DNA of 10,774 nt. Source: Flavobacteriales bacterium (lineage in GTDB: Bacteria > Bacteroidota > Bacteroidia > Flavobacteriales_D > Crocinitomicaceae). Shown in pieces: positions 1 through 6,749 of the stretch. Positions within the stretch are counted from its first letter, which is position 1, and every line of letters begins with the position of its first letter. A model generated the notes under the pieces. It ran no database searches. It was not told where the DNA came from and saw only the letters and a program-made list of their open reading frames with translations. Both the position numbers and the translations under genes were made by a program. The DNA is taken from the NCBI GenBank assembly GCA_947462695.1, contig CANHQC010000043.1:1-10774 (forward strand). The letters are read 5' to 3'.

Positions 1-704
1 TAGGATTGGATGTCGTTCAACTTGATATGCATTCTCATCTACTTCCTGGAATAGATGACGGATCGAGAACAATGGATGAATCAATCGCCATGATTAACAA
101 AATGGCTGAAATGGGGTATACTCACATCATTACTACGCCTCACATCATGCACGAAGTTTATCCAAATACAAAAGAAATCATCGAAGGGAAATTAACCGAA
201 GTAAGAGAAGAAATTGACCGACTAGGCATTCCCGTAACGTTCAATGCCGCCGCTGAATATTACCTCGATTACAACCTTATGGAGTCGATTAAAACAAAAC
301 AACTGCTAACCCTTGGGGATGGATACGTGTTGGTCGAGTTCGGATTCATTTCTCCGCCAACCGGTTCTGATGAACTCATTTTTGAAATGCAATCCAAAGG
401 TTACAAACCTATCCTAGCTCACGTCGAACGTTATGGGTATTACTTCAATGAGATAAGTGAAATTGAACGCTTAAGGGAAAGGGGAGTGCTGCTTCAGATG
501 AATTTGCTGTCCTTGACAGGGCATTATGGATTAGACGTAAAAAAACAAGCTGAAAAGCTAGTGGACAAAGGGTGGATCGATTTCGTGGCATCAGATTGTC
601 ACCGCATGCAGCACCTTCAACTTATCGAAAAAAATCTTTCGATTAACTACATTCAAAAGTTACTCGGAAGCACATTAAAGAACAAATCGCTGCTTTTCAC
701 TTAA
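1..704 (+). CDS. CpsB/YwqE-like tyrosine-protein phosphatase, PHP fold (5' end cut by window)
   Basis: This is a metal-dependent protein tyrosine phosphatase of the CpsB/CapC/YwqE family. Relatives dephosphorylate the Wzc-type tyrosine kinase that controls capsule or exopolysaccharide export. Numbering from the TTG at position 6, the PHP metal-ligand motifs are all visible: DMHSHLLPGIDDG (His9, His11), TPH (His46), AAEYY (Glu84), LAHVERY (His139) and SDCH (Asp197, His199). The usual LAHPERY is LAHVERY here, so the Pro after the ligand His is Val. The frame is open to the left edge and Bacteroidota homologues carry about 10-20 further N-terminal residues, so the TTG is probably not the real start and the gene begins outside the window. 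At least 232 residues are present and the C-terminus is complete. No signal peptide is seen, so it is probably cytoplasmic. A partner kinase gene may lie upstream, but this cannot be seen. Family assignment is confident; the substrate is inferred. Confidence 0.92.
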   Translation, partial: GLDVVQLDMHSHLLPGIDDGSRTMDESIAMINKMAEMGYTHIITTPHIMHEVYPNTKEIIEGKLTEVREEIDRLGIPVTFNAAAEYYLDYNLMESIKTKQLLTLGDGYVLVEFGFISPPTGSDELIFEMQSKGYKPILAHVERYGYYFNEISEIERLRERGVLLQMNLLSLTGHYGLDVKKQAEKLVDKGWIDFVASDCHRMQHLQLIEKNLSINYIQKLLGSTLKNKSLLFT

Positions 705-1618
705 AAATAGAACCAATTTCCGTTTACTTTTCCATTTGATAGAATAAGCGTGGGAAAGGGGATCTTTAACATGTTGAGGGGTTCAAGCAATGATTTTAAC
801 CACTTCCGCTTTATAGGTAAGGCATTGAAATCCACATCCAAAGATAACAGCCACTGCTGTCTTGCATTATAGGTTGGTGAATTAGTGACTGAATAGTCAG
901 TAAATGTATTTTGGTCACCAACCAACTTCGCATCAATACTATAGCCGACAGAAATACAAAGCCACTTTGGAAAGGTGCTCGTTGTGAAAAATTTTCCGGG
1001 ACTCAAACTTATCCAATACGTTTGTCCATTGTAATCTTTCAACAATCGTTCAATAGGAGAATAACCCAAGACCTCTGGACGGATAGCAGCGTAGCCTGTC
1101 GGATGATAGGAAAACTTCGGCAATAAACGTTGCTCTTTCCATAGGAATTCCTGCCCGCAGAAAAGCAAAGCCCCAACCGAATTACTTGCCATATCTGCCC
1201 ATGAAAATCCCCATCCAGAGCTGTAACCGTCCATAATCTCCAAAGTTGTTTGAAACCCTAAACCTATAGCCGTTCCAATGAACACAGATTTTTTAACAGG
1301 TAAACTTGCCCAAAGCACCGCGTTTTTTGAGTATTTACTGAGTTGATAGGTCGTGTAAAAATGACCTGCTTTGTCTGCCATTAACCAGTCTGTTGCATCA
1401 TTAAAAAAATGAAATTTACCAGTTGATTGATCGGCATACCACACATTCCATAATCCAACTGTACTTCCCGCCCAAGCTGCACCGATGCCTCCTAAACTAA
1501 ACGCCAGTCTTTTTGGGTGAATACCCTGCTGATATTCGGTTGTATCACTCCATTTTTGTTGGGCAAATAAAGTGTACTGAATGAAACAAATGCAAAAAAG
1601 AAATGTAAAGCGTGACAT
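701..1618 (-). CDS. DUF2279 family exported/envelope protein
   Basis: This is a 305-residue protein of unknown function. Its N-terminal half matches DUF2279 (YfiM-like): an invariant-looking DKAGHFYTTY block (about 82-91), then EIMDGYSSGWGFSWADMASNSVGA split by hydrophobic stretches (about 127-150). The N-terminus (MSRFTFLFCICFIQYTLFA, followed by QQK) is a good Sec signal peptide with cleavage near residue 19. Hydrophobic segments lie near 38-58 and 110-125. The C-terminal half is rich in alternating polar and aromatic residues and ends in ...NWFYF; a terminal Phe is typical of outer-membrane barrels but is only suggestive here. The ATG at 1618 is chosen over the TTG at 1627 because it gives a clean signal peptide start. 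Its stop codon overlaps the stop of the convergent phosphatase gene, with no terminator visible between them. The family is called from motifs; the role is unknown. Confidence 0.85.
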   Translation of the reverse strand: MSRFTFLFCICFIQYTLFAQQKWSDTTEYQQGIHPKRLAFSLGGIGAAWAGSTVGLWNVWYADQSTGKFHFFNDATDWLMADKAGHFYTTYQLSKYSKNAVLWASLPVKKSVFIGTAIGLGFQTTLEIMDGYSSGWGFSWADMASNSVGALLFCGQEFLWKEQRLLPKFSYHPTGYAAIRPEVLGYSPIERLLKDYNGQTYWISLSPGKFFTTSTFPKWLCISVGYSIDAKLVGDQNTFTDYSVTNSPTYNARQQWLLSLDVDFNALPIKRKWLKSLLEPLNMLKIPFPTLILSNGKVNGNWFYF

Positions 1619-1633
1619 TCTGCCCAAAAAGCG

Positions 1634-1676
1634 TTAATTAGTTGAACCGTTTGATACGTTAAAAATAACTAATCAA
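1634..1676. repeat. Imperfect inverted repeat in divergent intergenic spacer
   Basis: The arms TTAATTAGTT (1634-1643) and AACTAATCAA (1667-1676) are reverse complements at 9 of 10 positions, with centres 33 bases apart, or about three helical turns. They sit just upstream of the minus-strand DUF2279 start and about 60 bases before the LOG gene start. They could be operator half-sites for a dimeric regulator or a chance AT-rich match. The rest of the 1619-1736 spacer is AT-rich, and I could not place a convincing promoter box for either gene. Confidence 0.3.
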
Positions 1677-1736
1677 TTCGTACTACCTCGAAATATGGTT
1701 AAATTCGGAGGTGGACAAAACCAACACAAATAAACT

Positions 1737-2420
1737 ATGAATAAAATACGCAAAGATTGGAACGATATTAAAATCAACGATAGTTGGGCCATTTTCAAAA
1801 TAATGTCAGAGTTTGTCGAAGGCTATGAACGAATGGCTCGAATTGGTCCATGCGTTTCCATTTTCGGCTCTGCACGAACGAAAGAAAATAATCCCTACTA
1901 TCAAATTGGTATCGAAATTGCCGAATTACTTGCCGAAGCGGGGTATGGAGTCATTACTGGTGGAGGTCCAGGAATCATGGAAGCCGCAAATAAAGGCGCC
2001 CAAAAAGGTGGAGGTAAATCAGTAGGACTCAACATCGATCTGCCTTTCGAACAAAATCACAATCCGTTCATCGATCCGGAACACAACTTGGAATTCGACT
2101 ACTTCTTTGTTCGAAAAGTTATTTTTGTTAAATACGCCCAAGGTTTTGTCATACTACCCGGTGGATTTGGCACACTGGATGAGTTTTTTGAGGCACTGAC
2201 ACTAATCCAAACAAAAAAAATAAATAAACGCCCTGTCGTTTTAATTGGAAAAACCTATTGGCAAGGACTTGTAGATTGGATCGAAGCGAGTATGTTGAAT
2301 CAAGAACAAAACATTTCTGCCAACGATTTGTCACTCTTTCGGATATTAGATACCGCTCAGGAAGCATTTGATTACATCGATGACTTTTACAAGACACACG
2401 AGTTATCGCCAAATTTCTAA
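1737..2420 (+). CDS. LOG-family nucleotide 5'-monophosphate phosphoribohydrolase (TIGR00730-type)
   Basis: This is a 227-residue cytoplasmic Rossmann-like protein of the LOG (Lonely Guy) family. Members hydrolyse the N-glycosidic bond of nucleoside 5'-monophosphates, giving free base and ribose 5-phosphate. Some act on cytokinin nucleotides, others on AMP or purine/pyrimidine monophosphates in nucleotide salvage. Motifs seen: SIFGSAR (41-47), GGGPGIMEAANKGA (75-88), FVRK (124-127) and the signature PGGFGTLDEFFE (141-152), which carries the catalytic Glu and phosphate-binding glycines. The N-terminal DSWAIFKIMSEFVEGYE helix (about 15-31) is typical of the bacterial form and supports the ATG at 1737. 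Length fits the family. It is divergent from the DUF2279 gene and separated by 68 bases from the PASTA gene, which has its own promoter, so it is probably monocistronic. Substrate preference cannot be read from sequence; a plant-hormone role should not be assumed. Confidence 0.93.
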   Translation: MNKIRKDWNDIKINDSWAIFKIMSEFVEGYERMARIGPCVSIFGSARTKENNPYYQIGIEIAELLAEAGYGVITGGGPGIMEAANKGAQKGGGKSVGLNIDLPFEQNHNPFIDPEHNLEFDYFFVRKVIFVKYAQGFVILPGGFGTLDEFFEALTLIQTKKINKRPVVLIGKTYWQGLVDWIEASMLNQEQNISANDLSLFRILDTAQEAFDYIDDFYKTHELSPNF

Positions 2421-2443
2421 TTTTTCATTGCCTTAATCAAATG

Positions 2444-2472
2444 TTTACTCACTACTTAATTTGCTATATTTG
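2444..2472 (+). promoter_or_regulatory. Bacteroidota-type promoter for the PASTA-cargo-rluD unit
   Basis: TATATTTG (2465-2472) is an exact match to the Bacteroidota -7 box TAnnTTTG. It is preceded at a 17-base spacing by TTTA (2444-2447), a one-mismatch version of the -33 TTTG box. Transcription would start near 2478, giving a leader of about 10 bases before the ATG at 2489. Short leaders without a Shine-Dalgarno are common in this phylum. The boxes are seen; activity is inferred. Confidence 0.55.
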
Positions 2473-2488
2473 CTCTTTATTGAGTTAA

Positions 2489-3304
2489 ATGAGTCGTTGG
2501 TCAGATATTAAGGTATTTGTAAGTAATAAGCGTTTTCTTAAGCTTGTCGGATGGGTAGTTCTCACGTATGCACTGATTATAGGTACAACAATGTTCTACC
2601 TGGATATCTACACGAATCATGGGGAACAAATAGAAGTGCCGAATTTAGTTGGTCAGCGTCTGGATAACGTAAAAAACAATCTAGACGAATTGGGTTTACA
2701 ATACGAAATATTGGATTCGATCTATGAACCAAGCAAACCTGAAGGTACCATTCTCGATCAAGATCCAAATCCAACTAATTTGTCACAAGTTTTCGTGAAA
2801 GAAGGACGTATTATTCGCCTGCGCGTTTCGAAAAAATCGAGATTGGTTGAAATGCCAAGCTTAGTGGATAAAACACAGCGATTTGCAGAAAGCATTCTTG
2901 AAAATAGAGGCTTAAAATACAGGATTCAATTTAGACCAACGAACGAAGCTAACGGTGCTGTCTTAGAACAATTGTACAAAGGTCGACCGGTCAAAGAAGG
3001 AGCCCGTATTCCAATTGGTGGAGTCATCACCTTAATTGTCGGTCAAAATGACCTCGGTGAACCTGCTGAAATTCCAGATCTTTTTGGAATGACAATATTT
3101 GAAGCAAAAGATCGTTTAGCTGCAGCCGGTGATTTTGTTTATCTGCCGGTTTGTAATGATTGTTCAACCTATGAAGATTCTTTGGCTGCGCGAATCACCT
3201 CCCAATCCCCAGAATACTTGGAAGGAGTGTTAGTGCCAGCCGGAACAACAATAACTGTTTACGCAACAAAGAATTTTTCTGAAGCTGAACTGGAAAACCC
3301 TTAA
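2489..3304 (+). CDS. Membrane-anchored protein with three PASTA domains
   Basis: This 271-residue protein has a short basic cytoplasmic N-terminus, one transmembrane helix (about 18-38) and three tandem PASTA domains facing the periplasm: about 46-114 (starting EVPNLVGQ), 118-186 (VEMPSLVDK) and 192-261 (AEIPDLFGM). PASTA domains in other bacteria bind uncrosslinked peptidoglycan or beta-lactams and are usually attached to Ser/Thr kinases or penicillin-binding proteins. No kinase or transpeptidase domain is present, so this is a stand-alone PASTA protein, a form common in Bacteroidota, where I recall it being encoded next to D-Ala-D-Ala ligase and rluD. The third domain carries a C-x-x-C pair (Cys222, Cys225) that could form a disulfide in the periplasm. 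The cargo gene follows after 14 bases, so the two are probably cotranscribed. A role in envelope or peptidoglycan sensing is inferred. Confidence 0.9.
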   Translation: MSRWSDIKVFVSNKRFLKLVGWVVLTYALIIGTTMFYLDIYTNHGEQIEVPNLVGQRLDNVKNNLDELGLQYEILDSIYEPSKPEGTILDQDPNPTNLSQVFVKEGRIIRLRVSKKSRLVEMPSLVDKTQRFAESILENRGLKYRIQFRPTNEANGAVLEQLYKGRPVKEGARIPIGGVITLIVGQNDLGEPAEIPDLFGMTIFEAKDRLAAAGDFVYLPVCNDCSTYEDSLAARITSQSPEYLEGVLVPAGTTITVYATKNFSEAELENP

Positions 3305-3318
3305 CATTCAATGTGCAA

Positions 3319-5532
3319 ATGAAGTTTTTTTCAGCAATCTTTTTTTTCTTTATTGCTTTTTCTGGATTTACTCAATACGAAAGTATAGGTCCGCTAACGT
3401 CCAATCCAGATATAGCAAGAAATCAAATGGAACACTCAATGGTGAAATCGAATAGCACATTCGATAGCACGTTCATTTACATCTCAGACACACTTCAATT
3501 GCCGTTTCTAGATGAGTTCTCAACAAATAAATTTCAACAATACACGCCTGACTTTACAGATCCTTCACTAACATTTGATAAGAAATTCAGACTATTAGAC
3601 GATCAAACCTCGGTCCCTCTTCCCACCGGACAATTTTATTCAGATCAACCAACTTTTCGAAGGGTATATGATTTGGTAACATCAACCTTTTCAGATATAC
3701 CATTTGCAGCGGATACAATAAAAGTAGGCGACCTTACAAGTTACCCCGTTGTATACGAATCACTTTTGCTTTACCCGCCATATTACATTTACGATACAAC
3801 TGGCGTCACTGATATTTCAGATACTGTTTGGCTGACAAACCCACCTTTTTTTCAAGATTCAGCTACGCAATTCTTTGCTACTCTCGATGACCTAAATGCA
3901 TATTGGTTAGACGATTTTGCCTACCATAACTACCGTTTTGCCAAAGATCCTAGAACCTTAGGAGTAGCGACTTTTGATGGGCTGGATGAAAATGGGTTCC
4001 CTTATGCCATCGGAACTACCGTAACGAATTATGCAGATCGTCTTACATCGAAACCGATTAATCTGGCTAACTTTTCCGATGCTGATTCTGTTTATTTTAG
4101 TTTTTTGTATCAATCAGAAGGTCTGGGTGATATACCTGAAGCAGGGGATTCATTGATTTTGGAGTTTTATGCGGAGGATCTCAACCAGTGGTTCTGGATA
4201 TGGAGCGCTTCCGGAGAATCTGTTTCAACGTTTAAGCATGGCCATATTCGTGTTTCAGACCCCAAATTCTTCAAGAAAGGGTTTCAATTTAGGTTTAGAA
4301 ATTACGGTGCGCTTTCTGGAATGTTAGATGTGTTCAATGTTGATTATGTGTATTTACGCGAATTGTCAGGTTTTCAGGATACCTTGTTTAAAGATTTCGC
4401 TTTTTCCTATCCAGTTGGAAGCCTCATAAAAACCTATACATCTGTTCCATGGGATCATTTTAAGAATAATCCGATTGGAAAAATGAACGATCAATTCAAT
4501 GTTGTGGTATACAATGGAAGTAACATCATGGAAAACAACCAAAATGGGTTGGTGGAAATTTCCTACAACGGAATGCCGGAAGGATCCTTTGTGTTAAATG
4601 CTCAAACGTTGTCTGGGGGACTTATAAATTATGGTCCTAATTCAACCTACTCTTCATTTCACGACCTTAGCGGGGGGTATGTTTTTGATATTTCAAAACC
4701 GGGTAATCACCAGTCTTTCGATATCTTAACTACTGCCTCTGCTCAGTTTCCGAATCTGGCCTTGAATGATTCTACCTTCGGAAATCAAGTGTTTTTTAAT
4801 TATTATAGTTACGATGATGGAACAGCAGAAGCAGCTTATGGTCCAACTGGAAATCAAGCGCGATTAGCAATTAACTATGAGACTTACGAACCAGACTCAT
4901 TGATAGGAATGAGTATGCACTTCGTTCCATCTGTCAACGATGTATCAAATAAGTTGTTTACATTAACGGTTTGGGATGATGTCAATGGTTCCCCTGGTAC
5001 TATTCTTTACGAAGACAATGTGTTTTTCCCAAGGCAACCGATTTATTCTGGTACGCGAAATGGGTTTGTGAATTATTTCTTCAAGGACACGTTGAAAGTT
5101 GCAGTTGAAACGAAATTTTACATCGGTTGGCGACAGTTTGATGCCGAACGATTGAACATAGGTTTAGATCGCAATACAGACAATTCAGAACAAGTTTTTT
5201 ACTCGATAAACGGTGGGGCAACATGGGTGCAATCGTCAATACCAGGATCGGTAATGATAAGACCAATATTCTCCACAGCAATGGATCCCGAACTCGGAAT
5301 AGAAGATAATATAAGTGAACCGTTTGTCAAAATCTTCCCAAATCCTTCAAATGAATGGATTAAAATCGAAACGGATTTTGCGAATTGGTCAGGCTTCTCA
5401 ATTTATAGTCTTGATGGAAAGGAAGTAATGAATTCATTCGAAAAAGAACTTAATGTTTCCATGTTACAAAACGGAATTTACGTAGTGCGCATTCATGGTG
5501 TAAACAATGTTTATAAATGGATGAAAATCTAA
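3319..5532 (+). CDS. T9SS type A sorting-domain secreted protein (large surface/extracellular protein)
   Basis: This 737-residue secreted protein is a predicted type IX secretion cargo. It has a Sec signal peptide (MKFFSAIFFFFIAFSGFTQ, cleavage near 19) and a C-terminal type A sorting domain (about 662-737) with IFPNPS (672-677), the LDGKEV turn, NGIYVVRI and a terminal YKWMKI, which the T9SS recognises before cleavage. The body is beta-rich. A segment around 243-347 (SKPINLANF, VYFSFLYQSEGLGD, FQFRFRNYGALSGMLDVFNVDYV) resembles jelly-roll modules common in Bacteroidota surface proteins. A second region (about 540-660) contains a lone Asp-box-like SINGGATW at 629. No catalytic motif was recognised, so it may be adhesive or structural. 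The ATG at 3319 is preferred over the GTG at 3313 because it begins the signal peptide. The first codons carry T7 and T8 runs. The last 16 bases overlap the rluD start. Confidence 0.88.
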   Translation: MKFFSAIFFFFIAFSGFTQYESIGPLTSNPDIARNQMEHSMVKSNSTFDSTFIYISDTLQLPFLDEFSTNKFQQYTPDFTDPSLTFDKKFRLLDDQTSVPLPTGQFYSDQPTFRRVYDLVTSTFSDIPFAADTIKVGDLTSYPVVYESLLLYPPYYIYDTTGVTDISDTVWLTNPPFFQDSATQFFATLDDLNAYWLDDFAYHNYRFAKDPRTLGVATFDGLDENGFPYAIGTTVTNYADRLTSKPINLANFSDADSVYFSFLYQSEGLGDIPEAGDSLILEFYAEDLNQWFWIWSASGESVSTFKHGHIRVSDPKFFKKGFQFRFRNYGALSGMLDVFNVDYVYLRELSGFQDTLFKDFAFSYPVGSLIKTYTSVPWDHFKNNPIGKMNDQFNVVVYNGSNIMENNQNGLVEISYNGMPEGSFVLNAQTLSGGLINYGPNSTYSSFHDLSGGYVFDISKPGNHQSFDILTTASAQFPNLALNDSTFGNQVFFNYYSYDDGTAEAAYGPTGNQARLAINYETYEPDSLIGMSMHFVPSVNDVSNKLFTLTVWDDVNGSPGTILYEDNVFFPRQPIYSGTRNGFVNYFFKDTLKVAVETKFYIGWRQFDAERLNIGLDRNTDNSEQVFYSINGGATWVQSSIPGSVMIRPIFSTAMDPELGIEDNISEPFVKIFPNPSNEWIKIETDFANWSGFSIYSLDGKEVMNSFEKELNVSMLQNGIYVVRIHGVNNVYKWMKI

Positions 5533-6569
5533 TTGAGGAAGGCAATCCTTTGCTTGATACGGAAACAGAGGAGGAGGAGTTATACGAACATTATAAGTTC
5601 ATTGCTGATCCAGGACAAGAAATCATCAGAATTGATAAGTTTCTAATCGATCGTTTACCTAATACGTCAAGAAATAAAATTCAAACGGCAGCAAAGAATG
5701 GAAATGTATTCGTTAATGCAGCGCCCGTAAAACAAAATTACAAAGTAAAACCTGGTGACCAAGTTGCGCTCGTTTTGCCTTATCCAGTAAGAGAATTAAA
5801 GCTAATTCCACAAGATATTCCATTGGATATTGTTCATGAGGACGATACGCTTATTGTGGTCAACAAATCCGCAAACATGGTCGTTCATCCAGGATATGGA
5901 AATTACAAAGGCACATTGGTTAATGCCTTAATCTTCCATTTTGAACACCTGGCTCAACCGAAAAATGACTATTTCGGAAGACCAGGCCTGGTGCACCGGA
6001 TTGATAAGCATACCACAGGTCTTTTAGTTGTCGCAAAAACAGAAACAGCATTGATGCATCTTGCTCAGCAGTTTTACGATAGAACAACTGAGAGAAGATA
6101 TGTGGCCTTGGTTTGGGGTGATGTAAAAGAGGACGGTACAGTTACAGGGAATATTGGACGATCATTAAAAAACAGAAAAGTGATGACTGTTTTTCCTGAT
6201 GGTGACCATGGTAAACATGCCGTGACTCATTACAAAGTGATCGAACGATTCGGACTTGTTACGTTAGTTGAATGTAAACTTGAAACAGGCAGAACTCATC
6301 AAATTCGTGTGCACATGAAGCACATCGGTCACCCGTTATTTCATGACCTCGAATACGGCGGTGATGACATTGTTAAAGGAACCAAATCTGCATCCTATCA
6401 AAAATTCATTGAAAATTGCTTTTCGTTGTTACCAGGTCAGGCGCTGCATGCGAAGACGATTGGTTTTGTCCATCCTGAATCGCTTCAAATGGTCCGGTTT
6501 GAATCTAACTTACCTGAAGAATTCCAGGAGTTACTTGAAAAATGGAGAAGGTATACTGCTCATCCATAA
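5517..6569 (+). CDS. rluD: RluD/RluA-family 23S rRNA pseudouridine synthase
   Basis: This 350-residue enzyme isomerises specific uridines to pseudouridine in structured RNA. E. coli RluD acts on helix 69 of 23S rRNA, and that target is inferred here. After an acidic N-terminal extension (about 1-30), an S4 RNA-binding domain spans about 36-85. The catalytic domain follows with HRIDKHTTG (160-168, catalytic Asp163), RRYVALVWG (193-201), GRTHQIRVH (258-266) and LHAKTIGFVHP (310-320). All core motifs are intact and length is typical. The ATG at 5517 lies inside the last five codons of the preceding T9SS cargo gene, in another frame, giving a 16-base overlap. The acidic N-terminus looks like Bacteroidota homologues, which supports this start, and it implies cotranscription and possibly translational coupling. 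Family certainty is very high; the exact modified position is not shown by the sequence. Confidence 0.95.
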   Translation: MDENLIEEGNPLLDTETEEEELYEHYKFIADPGQEIIRIDKFLIDRLPNTSRNKIQTAAKNGNVFVNAAPVKQNYKVKPGDQVALVLPYPVRELKLIPQDIPLDIVHEDDTLIVVNKSANMVVHPGYGNYKGTLVNALIFHFEHLAQPKNDYFGRPGLVHRIDKHTTGLLVVAKTETALMHLAQQFYDRTTERRYVALVWGDVKEDGTVTGNIGRSLKNRKVMTVFPDGDHGKHAVTHYKVIERFGLVTLVECKLETGRTHQIRVHMKHIGHPLFHDLEYGGDDIVKGTKSASYQKFIENCFSLLPGQALHAKTIGFVHPESLQMVRFESNLPEEFQELLEKWRRYTAHP

Positions 6570-6587
6570 ATAGGCTTTTGAACACGA

Positions 6588-6603
6588 AAATCTGTGAAGA
6601 TTT
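6588..6603. other. Small perfect AT-rich stem-loop downstream of rluD
   Basis: AAATCT (6588-6593) and AGATTT (6598-6603) form a perfect 6-bp stem around the loop GTGA, 18 bases after the rluD stop. An eight-T tract follows at about 6617-6624, too far away for a classical intrinsic terminator. It could mark the end of the PASTA-cargo-rluD transcript or be part of a degenerate interspersed repeat. The remainder of the 6570-6749 spacer holds a possible promoter box, a 22-codon open frame and nothing else I can name. Confidence 0.25.
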
Positions 6604-6632
6604 AAACCTACATTCATTTTTTTTCGCGGATT

Positions 6633-6640
6633 TAAATTTG
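6633..6640 (+). promoter_or_regulatory. Possible -7 box for the OmpA-family gene
   Basis: TAAATTTG matches the Bacteroidota -7 consensus TAnnTTTG, 109 bases before the OmpA-family ATG. No TTTG or TTG -33 box is visible at the right spacing (the region is a T-rich tract), so this is weak. If used, the transcript would start near 6646 and carry a leader of about 100 bases that includes a 22-codon open frame. Confidence 0.3.
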
Positions 6641-6749
6641 TTTACTTATTTTTACCCATCGCAGAAAGCAGTAGTATGACAGATAAATACAATTCAATCT
6701 CCATATACACCTGTTTATTCGATAGTCAAGTTAATGCAAAATAAGTACC

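Noticed and set aside
911..1126. Plus-strand open frame opposite the DUF2279 gene
   Set aside because: It lies entirely inside a coding gene with a signal peptide and conserved motifs; no independent support.
2149..2412. Minus-strand open frame opposite the LOG gene
   Set aside because: It overlaps the conserved PGGxGTxxE region of LOG; composition looks like a shadow and it has no start context or domain.
1737..2420. Plant-hormone (cytokinin) biosynthesis function for the LOG protein
   Set aside because: LOG-family proteins are widespread in bacteria as general nucleotide phosphoribohydrolases; no neighbouring isopentenyltransferase is present.
3313..3318. GTG start for the T9SS cargo gene
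   Set aside because: The ATG two codons later gives a textbook signal peptide and a stronger start codon.
6343..6573. Alternative-frame segment at the end of rluD, checked as a sign of frameshift
   Set aside because: The RluD frame runs intact through LHAKTIGF and ends normally, so there is no frameshift.
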